This document shows positions 13,501 through 25,572 of a DNA stretch of 64,000 bases, piece by piece (position 1 is the first letter of the stretch; every line of letters begins with the position of its first letter). Where the stretch lies: positions 1,924,019 through 1,988,018 of the forward strand of contig BCKC01000007.1 of NCBI GenBank assembly GCA_001600455.1, read 5' to 3'. The notes beneath the pieces are model-generated. The model saw only the letters and a program-made list of their open reading frames with translations, had not been told where the DNA came from and did no database searches. The translations under genes and the position numbers were made by a program. This stretch comes from Endocalyx cinctus. Taxonomy: Eukaryota; Ascomycota; Sordariomycetes; Amphisphaeriales; Apiosporaceae.

Positions 13501-13619
13501 TCAAGATTGCGCAATCACGACCGCGCCATCAAGCCACGCCCTATTAAATCGATTCCCTTTTTCCACAGCACGTCGATTCTCACGTTTCAGTGAGCTGAAA
13601 CTTTAATAGTGTACCTATC
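10586..13619. other. AT-rich intergenic region, no gene seen
   Basis: About 3 kb separates the start of the giant gene from the next gene. It has a long T run near 10,927-10,942, copies of an ACTCCGTAC/CGGAGTA motif near 11,519 and 12,000, and TAGGTA/TACCTA-type words near 12,118-12,150. The open frames are short and unlike any protein I know. The first few hundred bases upstream of 10,585 should hold the giant gene's promoter. Confidence 0.6.
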
Positions 13620-15197
13620 ATGCTAAGGTATATCACCAAACGCCAGACCGTCGTCCTAGTTTCGATCACTACCACGTTATATATTACTTTCGTTAAATAC
13701 TTCCCAATCCTCGGTGGCCTCTCCATCGTCTTGATCGTGACATGGCTTAGTGCCGCTGCTGTCGACTTGAGAGATAATATCTACGTGAAATGGGAGAGTC
13801 TCCCGGGTTGGATGAAATGGGTCGCCTTAGGCAGTGAAGGCGGTCAGAGATTCAATCGTCCTGAAGCGGTCGAACTGACCGCCGAAGACTTCAAGAAATT
13901 ATTGATTACACAGCTGAGAGAACTCGGCATAGCGGCCAAGATCGCCCTTGCGAAACTTCTGCAAGTGGTATATAAGTTCCTGGCGGTCTGGTTCCCAAAA
14001 TTGGTTGACAGTCTTAGTTTCCGTCAAGGTTCGTACGTGCACGCACACTATCTTTCCAAAGTAGAAGGGGTAGTTAATCGGCTGTTAAATTTTTAGATGG
14101 CTAACATGTAACAGAAACTCATTACCGGAATACCCAGAAACAGCCCGTCTCTGCACCAAAACAGACCCAGAAACAACCCATCTCTAAACCAAAAGAGGCC
14201 CAGAAACAGCCCATCTCTAAACCAAAGGAGACCCAGAATGGGTGGTACGCTCTTCTCATCGAAACGCCCCCTATTCACGATTATGGATCCATCAGATCTA
14301 GCTTCTCGATCTACGACCCTCCAGAGATCGACTGGGAAAGCCACGACACATCTTGCATCCCGAGTATGGCGTCTCCTTCAAATTTCCGGACCCACGTCTC
14401 CTTCTGTCTCGTCGAGAAGAACATCTGGGAAAGTCAGCACACCACCCTCCACGGAAAGCTGGCCAAGGGCCTGTACTGGGATATTCAGGGGCAAGATCGC
14501 TGGGATGCCGGCATGTCCCTAGGCAGTAGAGGTATTCAAGAGATCTCGGCCATCGAGGTCCTCGGACTCGTAGATGAAGCGGAGGACGCTCTCGAGAACT
14601 GCCACCATTGTAAGTTGGCACCATATCCTGACTAACGTGTGATCATACCAGACTAACGTCACGATAGACGCTACGTCACTACGACGGGAATGGAAGTACA
14701 TGAACGTTCAATGGAACAGCGTCGACTTCGCTATTCTTCTCGGATTCCTAGTAACAGGATCCTGTGCGACAAAGAGCTCAAAGCGCCTCTTCGATGCTTT
14801 CTTCAATCTGAGATTTGAGCAAGCTCTCGAGTCGAGCCGCCAAGGTGACAAGGAACGCATCCTAGGCAATTGGTGCGTGGGCTTCATGGCCACTGTCGCC
14901 ACTGGAGGATTAGCGGCACCCCTAACACTCCCATTACTCATGGGTAATACCGTCCCCATGTTATTAGACGGGTTGGAAAATCATAGCGAGACCGGCACCC
15001 CAGATCTCTCGATCGACCGCCGTAATAATCGCCGTGAGATGACCTTGTGGAAGGAAAGGATCGACTCATGTCGTGAGCTTCTTGAACGTTTCCCGCAGTT
15101 GGATCCGATCTTGAATTCGTACATAATTACGCAAAAAAGCGAGCCAGAGATCTCTCGGGACCTGGAGGAAGATGACTTCTGTTGGGCAGGGTTCTAG
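13620..15197 (+). CDS. Hypothetical membrane-associated protein, three exons
   Basis: Function not recognised. Exons 13620-14028, 14115-14609 and 14668-15197 give 477 residues. Intron 1 has donor GTTCGT and a GCTAAC branch point just before CAG. Intron 2 has GTAAGT, GACTAAC and TAG. Phases match at both joins. A hydrophobic stretch lies at about residues 10-50, suggesting one or two membrane helices. A charged region and a 33-nt tandem repeat follow at the start of exon 2 (motif QKQPISKPKE). The middle is a globular-looking block rich in Trp and aromatic residues, and the third exon contains two more hydrophobic stretches (AILLGFLVTGSCAT and a Gly/Ala/Leu-rich one). The third exon looks like coding sequence throughout. 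No catalytic motif was recognised. Probably a lineage-restricted membrane protein. Confidence 0.7.
14132..14230 (+). repeat. 33-bp tandem repeat, three copies, within coding exon 2
   Basis: Three imperfect copies of a 33-nt unit beginning ACCCAGAAACAGCCC encode an 11-residue Gln/Lys/Pro/Ser unit. The length is a multiple of three, so copy changes keep frame. The first copy differs most from the other two. Confidence 0.85.
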
Positions 15198-15918
15198 ACT
15201 CTCTTGAAAATACAATTTTAGATACCCTTGTGTTTAGACTTACCGACAAAGTCATCACTTAGATAGTTCGTGAACTACCCTCATATGTCTATATAGACAC
15301 TATTTTACGCAGTTTGAATGATAGGTTCGAATTTTACATTATACATAAATTCCCGAAAGACAGCTTTCACAATTGTTCATACCAGGCGAATCCGACAAAT
15401 CTTGCTTTTCCTATTAGGCTTGCTATTTCAGTTCATAATCGGCGATACGGGCGCATTGGCCGGACATGCTTATGTTATTCATCCAAATCTCTGATTGTCT
15501 TTCTCTCTCCCCTGCCTCCACCCTTTTTGTCCCCTCTGATGAAGGGGTGGTTCTTGTCACGAATTTCAATATAATCGATCTGCTTGTAATCTACAACCAT
15601 TCAAAGACGGCAGATAGCATAGCAAATAAATATCAGCTTAAATAATAAAATTCAGTGGAAAAAGAGTTACGATACATCATCCAGACACGATCGGAGCGGT
15701 TGGTTATTGGGTACTTTAAGTAACTATTGTTTGTCCTGTTTCCCACGACTCTTTTATGCAAGTTAAATGCTATCTCTGCACTAAACACCGATCTATGACA
15801 ACTAAATTCAGATTGGTCAGGGAGTTCTATGTCTTCCCGCCCCCCCTTAGTCACTATCCTTAATCTCTTCCGAGATCATAAAGAATCGTAGATAGGTGTG
15901 TTGATATTCTATACGCCT
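15198..15918. other. Intergenic region between convergent genes
   Basis: About 720 bp between the 3' end of the hypothetical membrane protein and the 3' end of Ubp14. AT-rich, with a short CT-rich patch near 15,500-15,540. No gene or RNA was seen. Confidence 0.6.
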
Positions 15919-18486
15919 TTAGATAACCCTGTTGAAAAAGTATACATAAGCCGTCTTTTTCATCTCCTCAACATCGCCCGCTTCAACAACTTTCTCGTCG
16001 TTGAACAGAACCCATTTAGGAATGGACGTATCTAATATCTTCCGAATAAAGGCCACATAATGACTAGAAATTCTCGTCAGTAAACCTACTACGTGTATTT
16101 AGGAACGTATGAACTCAAAACTTACCCAGCATGGATGCTAGTACCCTTGTGGCAGACGATACTCTGCAACTGGTATTGGGCAGGCACATCCGCAGTTCCT
16201 GCCATGGCAGAATCCTGCTGTTGTACTGCTTGTTCAGCTTCTTCCCCAAAATCGCCTTGGTCATCCGGATGGCTGAAAAGCCACTCTACCGCGCGCTCGA
16301 CGTCACCTCCCGTTTCTTTAAGGGCCTTGCGAGCCTGCGGAGCTCCAAAACCCATAGATCCCAGCATATCTATCTTCTCTGGGTCTATGGCTGCATTACC
16401 ACTAGTAGCAGAAGATGAAATTACTAGAGGTTCATCAATATCAGGGTCTTCCATATGACCAAATAGCCACTCTGTTGCAGCATTGGCATCTGAATTTCCA
16501 GTGGCATGTAAGGCCTTTTCGCACCGGTTCCGTGGGAATCCCATTGCCATTAATCCATCTAACGCCATCTCATTTGGGACGAATGAAGGTGTCGTAGATG
16601 TCGCTTCTTCTTCTGGTAGCAGCTCTTCTGATGGTTGCTGGCCGGGTGACAAGTACTCATCGAGTAGAAAAGGCTCGTCTCCGACAATTACAGGAACATC
16701 AACTTTACGTGGAACCCAATTTTCTACGGTCATCTTGCGAGCATTGACGACTAAGGTTGTAGGGAAGGTTTTGAATAAGGAGCGCTTCGTGAATCCATCC
16801 TTGCTCCCACAACCGGCGCATGTTAACTCTACCACTTCCATAGACGTGAAGTTGTCCAAGCATTGCTTGAGAGACACCGGCTTGTACGCTTCATCTTTAC
16901 CTTCTTCAGCAGGTAGTTTCTCGATAGGAACATCAATAAAAATATTGTCTTGTTCTGTCGAGGTATATCTAACCTTCTTGCAACTTAAACATTGCAGTCG
17001 CTGCTCCATAACAAACCGAAAGGATTGGGTAGGATCAGGGAGACCAGCAGGATGCTGTGACCGAGTGATTAACTTGACGATGTGTTGGAGAAACTCGAAT
17101 GAATCTTGTTGACGCATAGTAGAGAACTCGGGGTGGCCACGACCAATAAGATGTTTTAACATACTAGGCGCCAAACCTTTCTGATGGGGCACGGTGGTAG
17201 AATCAGGCGACGGGGTCATATCAGAGTCAGGTTCAGAGTATCGACCGGAGATAAGGCCATCGGCAACCTTACGAAGTTGTGTTTCGAGATCTTGGGCCGG
17301 ATCAGCAACATTCGGGAGGTCAAGTTCGGGTATATTATATCGGGTCTGGAAGGCAGGAAGGTCGAATAGGCATTGCATAATACTAGCGAGATAGCAACTG
17401 TTGCCTAGATTCTTCAGTCCCGTCAAGGAGGGTCCAAATAGAGGACGAAGTTCTTTTCCATCCTCGGTTGTCATAGAGAACTCCCATCGTAAGTTCTGCT
17501 CAATCTGCATTTCGGTCAAACTCTTCTCCGTCTTGACCTGCTCAGCTAGGATGATGCCCCAATGTGCTAGGTGGGCTGCAAGAACCTCGTCCACTTTTTC
17601 GTCGTCACATTTATAGCAGTAGACATCGGCAGTTCCTTCCGGAGTGATAGATCCCAGCTTGACTGCGACAGCGTGATTTGATTCGGTGGCATGCGCCAGT
17701 CCATGAGAGTTGCCTCCAACACCACCAAACTGAGCTCGACCACAACCAAGGTTACCACACTCGAGACATAACCAGAGATTCTCATTTAGGTCGCATTTAG
17801 AGCAATGACCTAAATCACCACTCTGGATCTTTCGGCTATCCTGTTGGTGTAGCATCAAAATGTGTTCACATGTAGATAACTCTTGCTCCCAAGCTTTCAC
17901 CTCTTCCTTGCGCGAGAACGTATTGGCATTCAAAATCCCTTGGACGATGGGGGCAAGTTTCGCGTTTGATGCGTCCAAATCGGTATCGCATTCAAGACAT
18001 TTGGCAGTGGTGGAAATGTCATATCGATCGGCTTCCGTTTCAGCGGCAATGGCCAATTTCGTCATCTTAGCGGGAGGTTCATCCTTAACGACTTGTTTCC
18101 GGGTCCGACGAATGTTCAAAGCAAGAGGGTGGCCTTTCAGAACATTGTGAAGCTTAGAATGGGCTCTGACACCAAGGCAACCACCATTGAAACATTGTAG
18201 ACAGACATCAAGTCCTTCTGGCTTGTCCTATAGCTTATTAATATCGGGGTTCGACAGAGATAAATATAAGTGAGATGGATATCTGATATTATAAGCTTAA
18301 AGACAAAATACGCGTGATGGACTTACAATAGAGTCAAAGCATTGTGTGCAGTCTTCGCGATAGACAGAGTGAGACGGAGTTGGCGGGCTGAGAGCTGCGT
18401 AGTAAATAGAACATCAGCTGGCATTACAGAAATGTAATGATTATATGGCGAAGCTTACAGATAGATTCTAAATGATGACAAGCCAT
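15919..18486 (-). CDS. UBP14: Ubiquitin carboxyl-terminal hydrolase 14 (USP5/isopeptidase T type)
   Basis: Cysteine protease that takes apart free polyubiquitin chains, keeping the ubiquitin pool and proteasome function normal. Exons 18486-18459, 18394-18327, 18227-16126 and 16063-15919 give 780 residues, close to the yeast protein. An N-terminal Cys-rich part comes first (YREDCTQCFDS, then VCLQCFNGGC). The ZnF-UBP finger follows (CSKCDLNENLWLCLECGNLG with GLAHATESNHAVAV), which binds the free C-terminus of ubiquitin. The Cys box GLKNLGNSCYLAS has the nucleophile near residue 310. Two UBA domains lie at about 584-630 and 646-690 (LMAMGFPRNRC, LGSMGFGAPQARKAL). The His box is split by the last intron: SIHAG, then HYVAF, then WVLFNDEKV. 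The frame is open through Leu codon 69 (TTG at 18,119), but ATG at 18,486 is reached only after two small upstream exons. All family residues appear present. Confidence 0.95.
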
Positions 18487-19216
18487 CTCAGCGAGAGGTT
18501 ATATACCTGTGAAACGTAAATTCCGGGGCGATCAAAGGGAAAACGAACGTATGTATCGACCTGAAAGAATGATCTACTGTAATGGGAATAGTAAAGTCGA
18601 ACGTGAACATGTAAGGTGATGCTATTGATAAAAGGTTAATCTAAAGTGTCAGTGTGCAAAGGGGAAAAGGAAGGTGTTTATGATTTCCCCATCTAGGCTT
18701 GCCTATCCGCCTATCCTATGGCGTCAGAATACGTTAACCTACCTTAATACCTTCAAGCTGTAAGTGGCGTAACAGGCAGACCAGGCACCAGGCGATGAGG
18801 GGCAATTCTGACATTTCAGAGATACAAGCTTCATTTTTAGCAGCAATCTAGGAGGGGCACCGTTAGAACGTCCATCAGCCCCTCATCGTCCCATTATAAT
18901 GCTACTTAGTGGCTTTACTGGGTTTATTCTAGTAACGGTGGCTTAACTATACTTACGTTAGTGATATCTTAAAGCACCTAACCAATCTGCTAGTTAGCGT
19001 CGCTGTGTCGGGAGATTTGCTAGGTTAGCACTTTCTTATCGATAGGATTGATACCGACTTTTTTTTTTTTTTCTCTGCCTCTTACGTTCTTTCTCTCCGT
19101 CCCACTATCTAGTCAACTCAGATACGATAGCTGCTCTGTCGCACTTTTTCGCATTCCAATTCCTTACTTTTCTGATATATCTTTACCTATCATAGTCGCA
19201 TGATCTCATAGAAGAC
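18487..19216. promoter_or_regulatory. Bidirectional promoter region of UBP14 and DBP3
   Basis: The two genes are divergent, with about 730 bp between start codons. The half next to DBP3 has a T tract near 19,059-19,071 followed by a CT-rich stretch, a common layout before the start site in filamentous fungi. No TATA box or known factor site could be assigned with confidence. Confidence 0.5.
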
Positions 19217-21168
19217 ATGTCGAAGCATCTTCTAGAAGATGCTGAGGTAGAGGCATCGATTCCTCGAAAAAAGTCGAAGAAGGATAAGAAGGAGAAGAAA
19301 GAGAAAAAACGGAAAGACAATGCTCAAAACGGCGAGCAGGAAGATGTGTTAGAGATATCTCCCTCTGCTGATGATGTCGTCAAATCGGATAATGAGGCGA
19401 CTTCAGATGTAAAGAAAGAGAAAAAGAAGAGCAAAAAAGACAAGAAGGAGAAAAGGGAAAAGAAAAAGAAAGAGAAGGATACTGAAGGAATAACGGAAGA
19501 TGTAAACATCGAAGAGGGCGGCAAGCCCAAGAAGGAAAAGAAAGATAAGAAAAATAAGCATAGAGAGGCTAAAACAGTAACTAGCAACGGCGAGGAGCAA
19601 GAGAATACTGCTGCCATGGATACTAGCGACGATTCTTCGAAAGAGACACAAAATCCATCCCCTGTTTCCGAAGCTGAGGTGGCCGCATTCTTAAGCACCC
19701 ATGAAATCACAATAGTCGATCCTCTTTCGGATACTTCTCTCCAACCTATTATTCAATTTCAGCACCTACCTCCCTCGAAGCTTATTTCCAAAAACCCCTT
19801 CGCGGCCTTCAAGGCTCCCACCCCCATTCAAGCAGCGTCCTGGCCTTTCGGTCTTGCCGGCAGGGACATAGTTGGTGTAGCAGAGACGGGCTCGGGAAAG
19901 ACAATTGCTTTTGGCTTACCCCTCGTGAATGCCGTCATGGGTATGCCTAAAGAAAAGGGGCAAGGGAAGATACGAGCCGTTGTAGTCTCGCCCACTCGCG
20001 AGCTCGCCATGCAGACCAACGAACAACTATCGAAGCTGGGTGAATTGGTCGGTCTCCGGACTGTTTGCGTTTACGGCGGTGCCCCTAAAGACGAGCAGAG
20101 GACTCTTCTTCGGAAAGCCGACGTCATCGTTGCTACCCCCGGACGATTGAAGGACTTCCTCGAAGAGGGCTCTGTTTCTCTCGGCGGTGCTAAGTTTGTC
20201 GTGCTAGACGAGGCAGATCGTATGCTCGACAAGGGTTTCGAAGAGGACATCAAGAGGATTATTGGGTGCACTCCTCAAAAGGAAGAACGCCAGACACTCA
20301 TGTTCACTGCCACCTGGCCCCAGAGTGTGCAGGCTCTCGCTTTAAGTTTCATGGTATCGCCTGTGAGGATTCAAATTGGAGGTAACCAGAGTGGTGATTT
20401 GCAAGCAAATACGCGAATTGAGCAACGTGTAGAAGTCGTCGACCCTCGATCCAAAGAGACACGGTTATTACAAATACTCAAGGCGCAGCCCAAGAACGAG
20501 CGAATCTTGGTATTCTGCCTCTACAAAAAAGAAGCCACCCGCGTAGAGGGGTTTCTGAGCCAGCGTGGCATCCAGGTCGTCGGTATACATGGCGACTTAA
20601 GACAAGAACAGCGTACTCGGAGTCTTGAAGCATTCAAGACAGGGCGAACACCGGTCTTAGTCGCCACTGATGTTGCAGCTAGAGGTCTAGATATTCCCGA
20701 AGTGAAATTGGTTATTAACGTCACAGTAAGTATAATCTCTTCAATGCCTTCTCAGGAGACAAGTCAAGCATATATTGTTTTCTTGGGGAAGAAAAAAAGT
20801 TGAGGTATTGACACGGCATTCACAGTTCCCTCTGACTATTGAGGATTACGTCCACCGTATCGGTCGTACAGGACGAGCAGGCAAAACTGGCCAAGCTATA
20901 ACGCTATTCACCGAACATGACAAGTCGCACTCTGGAGAGTAAGTTATTAAAGACTATAATATCGAAATATTACCGTCTGAACGCTGACATTTCCTTTTTT
21001 TTTTCATCTAGATTGGTCAACATTCTCAAGGCAGCTGGTCAACCGGTTCCAGAAGAATTGATGAAATTTGGCACTACGGTTAAGAAAAAGCAGCATAGCA
21101 CTTACGGCGCGTTTTTCAAAGATGTAGATATGTCTCAGAAAGGCACCAAGATTACATTCGACGATTAA
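19217..21168 (+). CDS. DBP3: ATP-dependent RNA helicase Dbp3 (DEAD box)
   Basis: DEAD-box helicase of the nucleolus, needed in yeast for pre-rRNA cleavage in ITS1 during 60S ribosome assembly. Exons 19217-20725, 20826-20938 and 21012-21168 give 592 residues. The first 145 residues are a Lys/Glu-rich tail with repeated KKEKK and KSKKDKK clusters, typical of nucleolar Dbp3. Core motifs in order: Q motif ([14 protein letters not shown]), I AETGSGKT, Ia PTRELAMQ, Ib TPGRL, II DEAD, III TAT (rather than the commoner SAT), [35 protein letters not shown]. The first intron separates motif V from motif VI. Introns use GTAAGT donors. The C-terminus ([20 protein letters not shown]) fits the family. It ends 126 bp from the convergent RFT1. 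Confidence 0.95.
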
Positions 21169-21294
21169 AGCAAGTAAAGGATGGGTAGTAGTAGATCATC
21201 TACAAGATGAATGGGTACTATATATATATTTAATTTGGTATATGTTTCGCTGGCGGGTTTTCTGTTATTATAAAGTCAAATTTCTTGAAGCATT

Positions 21295-23156
21295 TCAACC
21301 ACCACGTATAGAACGATAGCAGTCGATGATATATTGACGCTCGATATAAGCCCTGGTTCTCGGTCAGCGTTTGTAATATGGGTACGGAAGAAAATCAAAA
21401 GAGATAGCTAGAAAATAAAGAGGGAACAGTCTTACATGATACCCACATAAGGGACCGCAACGGCGCCAACTGTTAACAGATCTTTAAAAATATGTGAAGA
21501 AATCCCACCAATATTGATACCAGCCTGGATGATAATCCCTTGAAGTATAGCGGTGGTGTATACGTAGTGTTTCCATCCGCTGGGCAAAATGCCACTCCAA
21601 TTGAAGTCGACATGATTCCGTTTAAAATACCGAGCTATGAAGGCGCCGCTCCAGACGATACGGCATAACATGTTCATACCGTTAGCGTAGACCAACCCAC
21701 CAGCGCCTAGTTCTAGGACCCGGAGAGTGACGAAGCCTGCTAAAGCAAAAGCTAAGCTGAAAGCGGTCATCCACAAGCTCTGTCGATGAACTTCGGACTC
21801 GGTAGCGACGGAGGACACGAACGCCTCGGTGATCCCGTTCACGGCCAAAAGGGGTATGTATAGACAGTAATGAGCAAGTACGCGACCGGCGCCGCTAGCC
21901 GACCATTTGGCGCCAGCAACGATTTGAACCAGTAGCGGGGCGGCGAACGGTCCGATGGCGACGATGAGTATACTCAGTAGGACGTAAAAGCTTAGCAGCG
22001 CTTGGAGGTCGGCTTTGGCTTTTTGAACTGCTTCTTTCTTTACACTAGGTACTTGCTCCTTCTCCTCCGACACACTCGTATTAGTAGTACTCGTAGAGGA
22101 AAGAAGTTTGCTGAAATAGTTACGACTGCTTTCTTCGATGGGTTGGAAGACTAATCGGGCTAGGAGACTGCCGTAGTTATTGGCGAGCGCATAGATCCCT
22201 TGGGATTTGGGATCTGATAGGATAGATACCAGGAAAGTGTCGCCCTGGGTAAGTATGTGCTTGACGAAGGATTGGGACATGAGACTAGAGGCCAGTTGTA
22301 GAGTCGGCCTATAAAAGTAGCCCAATACAAGATCATCGTCCCGCCGGCCCTCGGCATCCCCGTCTTTCGCAACTGCGCTAGTCCGGACAGCAGTAGGTTT
22401 CGGGAAAAGAGAGAATCCTTCACTAGACGCGAGTTGGAACCCGTACCACGCGTAGACGGCCAACAAGCCAGAGCCGTAAGCCAACTGTCCGAGGGCGAAG
22501 GGCAGGACACCGAGCTCAAGACCTCTCCGCCACGCCCAGTTTGCCGAGCCGAAGGTGACGAGACATCGTAAGAAAGTAGCGATGGATTCGGCGGCGGCTC
22601 GCGGACCGAAACGCAGTCGATGCTGCAGAACGACAAAGGCCGGTTCCGACAGCAGCTCGACTAGAGCGGCGAGGCCATAGAGCCTCAGCGACGCGTCTAG
22701 GAACGGGGTCGCAGCCGTCTGGTCGTCGACGTAACTGAGATACGCCCAACCTAGCCCCCCGGAAGCACCCAAGCCTAGCAGAAGGGATAGGTGGGCGATA
22801 TTCACGACAGATTGGCTACCGTCATCTTTATCCCCGCTGCTATTTTTAGATGCAGAGGTCGAAGAAGTACTTCCCTGTCTCTGGATAGCTACCCGCAGAC
22901 TTTCGCGGGCAAAAAAGAGCACGGATAGGTAATAGACTTCGAGTTGGGTGGAGACGCCGAGGAGCTGGGCGGTCAAGAACCGAAGTAGGAGCTGATTAGC
23001 GATGAAGGTGACAGCACGGGAGGCGATCTGAAGGATGATGAGTAAAGAGGCGCCTCGAACAGCTGACCCTGTTGCTGCAGTTGGTTTTATGGGTTCGGTC
23101 TTTGTTGGTTTGACGCTACCATCTGTTTTACTATTTTCTCCCCCCTTCTTACCCAT
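21295..23156 (-). CDS. RFT1: Rft1-like oligosaccharide-lipid translocation protein
   Basis: Polytopic ER membrane protein required for Man5GlcNAc2-PP-dolichol to become available in the ER lumen for N-glycosylation; whether it is itself the flippase is debated. Exon 23156-21436 carries nearly the whole protein, with a short Lys/Thr-rich head and then about a dozen hydrophobic segments starting SLLIILQIASRAVTFIANQL. Reading straight on gives ATG TAA at 21,437-21,432, but this TAA is made by a GTAAGA donor. Splicing 21353-21435 (CTGAC branch point, CAG acceptor) adds a final exon 21352-21295 ending in a charged AYIERQYIIDCYR tail, 592 residues in all. A second acceptor 6 nt upstream would keep frame. 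The final exon is inferred and less sure than the rest. Confidence 0.88.
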
Positions 23157-24972
23157 TGTACAAAAAGAAAAGAAAAACTATATACGTATGATAAGAAGAA
23201 TATGGTGATTAGAGGTTTTGACTGTGACCCCTGTGAACGTCACGAGGTCGTAAAAATGAGTGAAAATAAATCGGATAATTAATTGAAACAGACTAAATAA
23301 CGTTTGGATAGAATTCAAGCCACATATCCATGTCTGTACTATTGTGCAGTATGTGCTGTATTAGCGAAGGTTAGACCGCTAAGTTAGCTCTAGAAGACCC
23401 TTAATTTTTTTTTTTTTTTCTATGCTGGACAAATTAAACGGCTAGAGCACTGCGGTATGTAGTAGAGCTAGTTTAGGTACTTGTTCTAGACCTTACAGGC
23501 AGAACAGGCAAGACAGGGTATCAAATTAAGGTCGGTGTGGCGGATGATGGCTGTGTACTGTAGGGACTTACATAAGTAAATTAAATACTACCTAGGTACA
23601 GCGCTGAGCGGGTACACCTGCTAGGCCTGTTACAGCGCACTAGTGTGCGGAGTACCTTAGCATTTAGGTAAATAGTCCTAAACTTGGAGGAAACTATAAG
23701 CTGTACGCAGTACTGTACAATACGATGTATGTCCATATATGCACTTACTAACTTACACGATAATACGATATACTACAGTATATAGCCTAGTTTCAATCAA
23801 TAGTGCCTGACCTGACCTTGGCTGCTTGGCTGCTTCCAGGTTATCCTAAGGCACTGTATCTAGGTACATATAACATTATTTCAATGATCTCTATCCTTGT
23901 CTTTAATGTTTACTTAGTATTATTTAATTATTTCTTTCTTTCTTCTGGAATCACCATAGGGCTGTGATAAAACACGATACATACTTACATATATATACGT
24001 ATATCCCACCGCACCAGTTAGCATATAATCCGGGGAACAATTAACCCCAGAAAACTCATCCATTACTTTCCCCAGATGTCTGAATCTACAATTAAAAAGA
24101 TCTCTCTCTACTCCGTACTTAAAAATTTAGTCTTATCTATCTTTTGTTCGGTGGACCTGTGGGCCCCCTCCTTGTCGCTAGGCTATCCAGCTTTAGTTAA
24201 TGGAGAATCACATCCCCAGCACACCGGTGGTAATTCTTGGAGTAACACCGAATATCATGCAGGGAGTAAAACCGAGCGTAATTTGGGTAATCAGACCGAA
24301 GACCTGTATAATCTAGTATAATCCAAATAACACCGAATGAAGGTACGGGGAAGCAGCTCGCTCGCGAACCAGGGACGATCCGAGGGGTTCAAGACAAAAA
24401 CTCGCCGGAGTCACCCCGATATTCGTCACAGACATTGTAGCCCCCAAACGATACCTGGTAGAAACTTACTCCAGACAAGTATGATATTCAAATGAAATAC
24501 CCAAAAGAATATCAACGTCACCGGTCCTATACGTAGGCTATTTTAAGAGTTAACTTTTATGTCCATATCCATGGATGACCCAAAATCCCTTGCACTAGCT
24601 TGCATCACGTGAGGTGACTCTTCAATTCGGCGTGTTACTCATGCTCATAAGGTTTATTCACTAATTCCTTAGATACAGCGATCCCGAAGAAAATGAATGA
24701 CAACTTGACAATATCTTCAAGTTTAGTACGATTTAGTAGCTTGATAACTAGAAATACTGCGAAATAATAAAAGCATAAGAAATGTATATCAGTAGGAAAG
24801 AGTCTCTCGAAGATATAACATACTAAAAAAGTGATTCAACCAACTAGATCTCACCAAATTCAGCAGCTTGTAGTACTTGTGAATAAAATAAGACACAAGA
24901 CCTCGGCCACTGAAAACACAAAGTAAAAAAAAAGATCATCAACATATTAATCATCATAAAGTCAGTGCGATC
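23157..24972. other. AT-rich intergenic region
   Basis: About 1.8 kb between RFT1 and the NADAR gene, which are divergent. It contains a T tract near 23,407-23,419, a CGGAGTAC word near 23,648, TACTCCGTACT near 24,109 and several CTAGGTAC words. No convincing gene was seen; an 81-codon frame at 24,076 has no recognisable feature. Confidence 0.6.
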
Positions 24973-25572
24973 ATGCCGCAACCGAAAAAGGTCCAAGCTC
25001 AGGAGCATACAGCTCCCGACGACAACCCTATCTTTTTTTATTTGACTAAAGCCACGTGGGGAGAGTTCGGCCAGTGGTACCCTTGTACTTTCACCGTCAG
25101 CAAGTCGCAAATATCAACGCTTGTTGAATCCGCTATAGACGACGCCGAGGACAACCTCACCTTCACCTGCGCCGAGCAATTCATGATGTACTGCAAGGCC
25201 GCGCGGTTTGGCGACCGAGAGACGCGGAAGCGGATCATGGCGACCGACGACCCCAAAGAGCAAAAGCGGCTGGGCAGAGAGATCGTCGGGTTCGCCGACG
25301 CCAGCTGGGACGAGGTGAAAAGCGCGGTCGTCGAGGCCGGGAACGCGGCCAAATTCGGGCAGAATCCGGCGCTCGGTCGCAAACTACTCGCGACCGGCGA
25401 CCGTTTGCTCGTCGAGGCCGCATCGCGGGACCGGATTTGGGGGATCGGTTATACGGCAAAGCACGCCATGTCGCATCGACAGCATTGGGGTGAAAATCGG
25501 CTTGGGAAGGCCTTGATGGTGGTTAGGCATCAAATGCGGAGAGAAAATATCATTGATTCCTCTACAAATTGA
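24973..25572 (+). CDS. NADAR-domain protein (YbiA/DUF1768 family)
   Basis: Single-exon gene of 199 residues. NADAR proteins are N-glycosidases: the bacterial and plant relatives act on reactive riboflavin-pathway intermediates, and some members remove ADP-ribose from guanine bases. Family marks in order: FFYLTKATWGEFGQWYPCTF (residues about 21-40), FTCAEQFMMYCKA with the expected Glu in AEQ (about 64-76), LGREIVGF and W (about 96-110), GNAAKFGQNPAL (about 122-133), LLATGDRLLVEAASRD then IWGIG, and NRLGKALMVVR near the end. The chain covers one complete domain with a short N-terminal tail. The coding stretch around 25,180-25,450 is strikingly GC-rich compared with its flanks. The substrate in this fungus is unknown. 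Confidence 0.9.
   Translation: MPQPKKVQAQEHTAPDDNPIFFYLTKATWGEFGQWYPCTFTVSKSQISTLVESAIDDAEDNLTFTCAEQFMMYCKAARFGDRETRKRIMATDDPKEQKRLGREIVGFADASWDEVKSAVVEAGNAAKFGQNPALGRKLLATGDRLLVEAASRDRIWGIGYTAKHAMSHRQHWGENRLGKALMVVRHQMRRENIIDSSTN

Noticed and set aside
16122..18119. Ubp14 starting at 18,119 and ending at 16,122
   Set aside because: The first codon there is TTG, and the catalytic His box lies beyond a GTAAGT donor. Two upstream exons and one downstream exon complete the family sequence.
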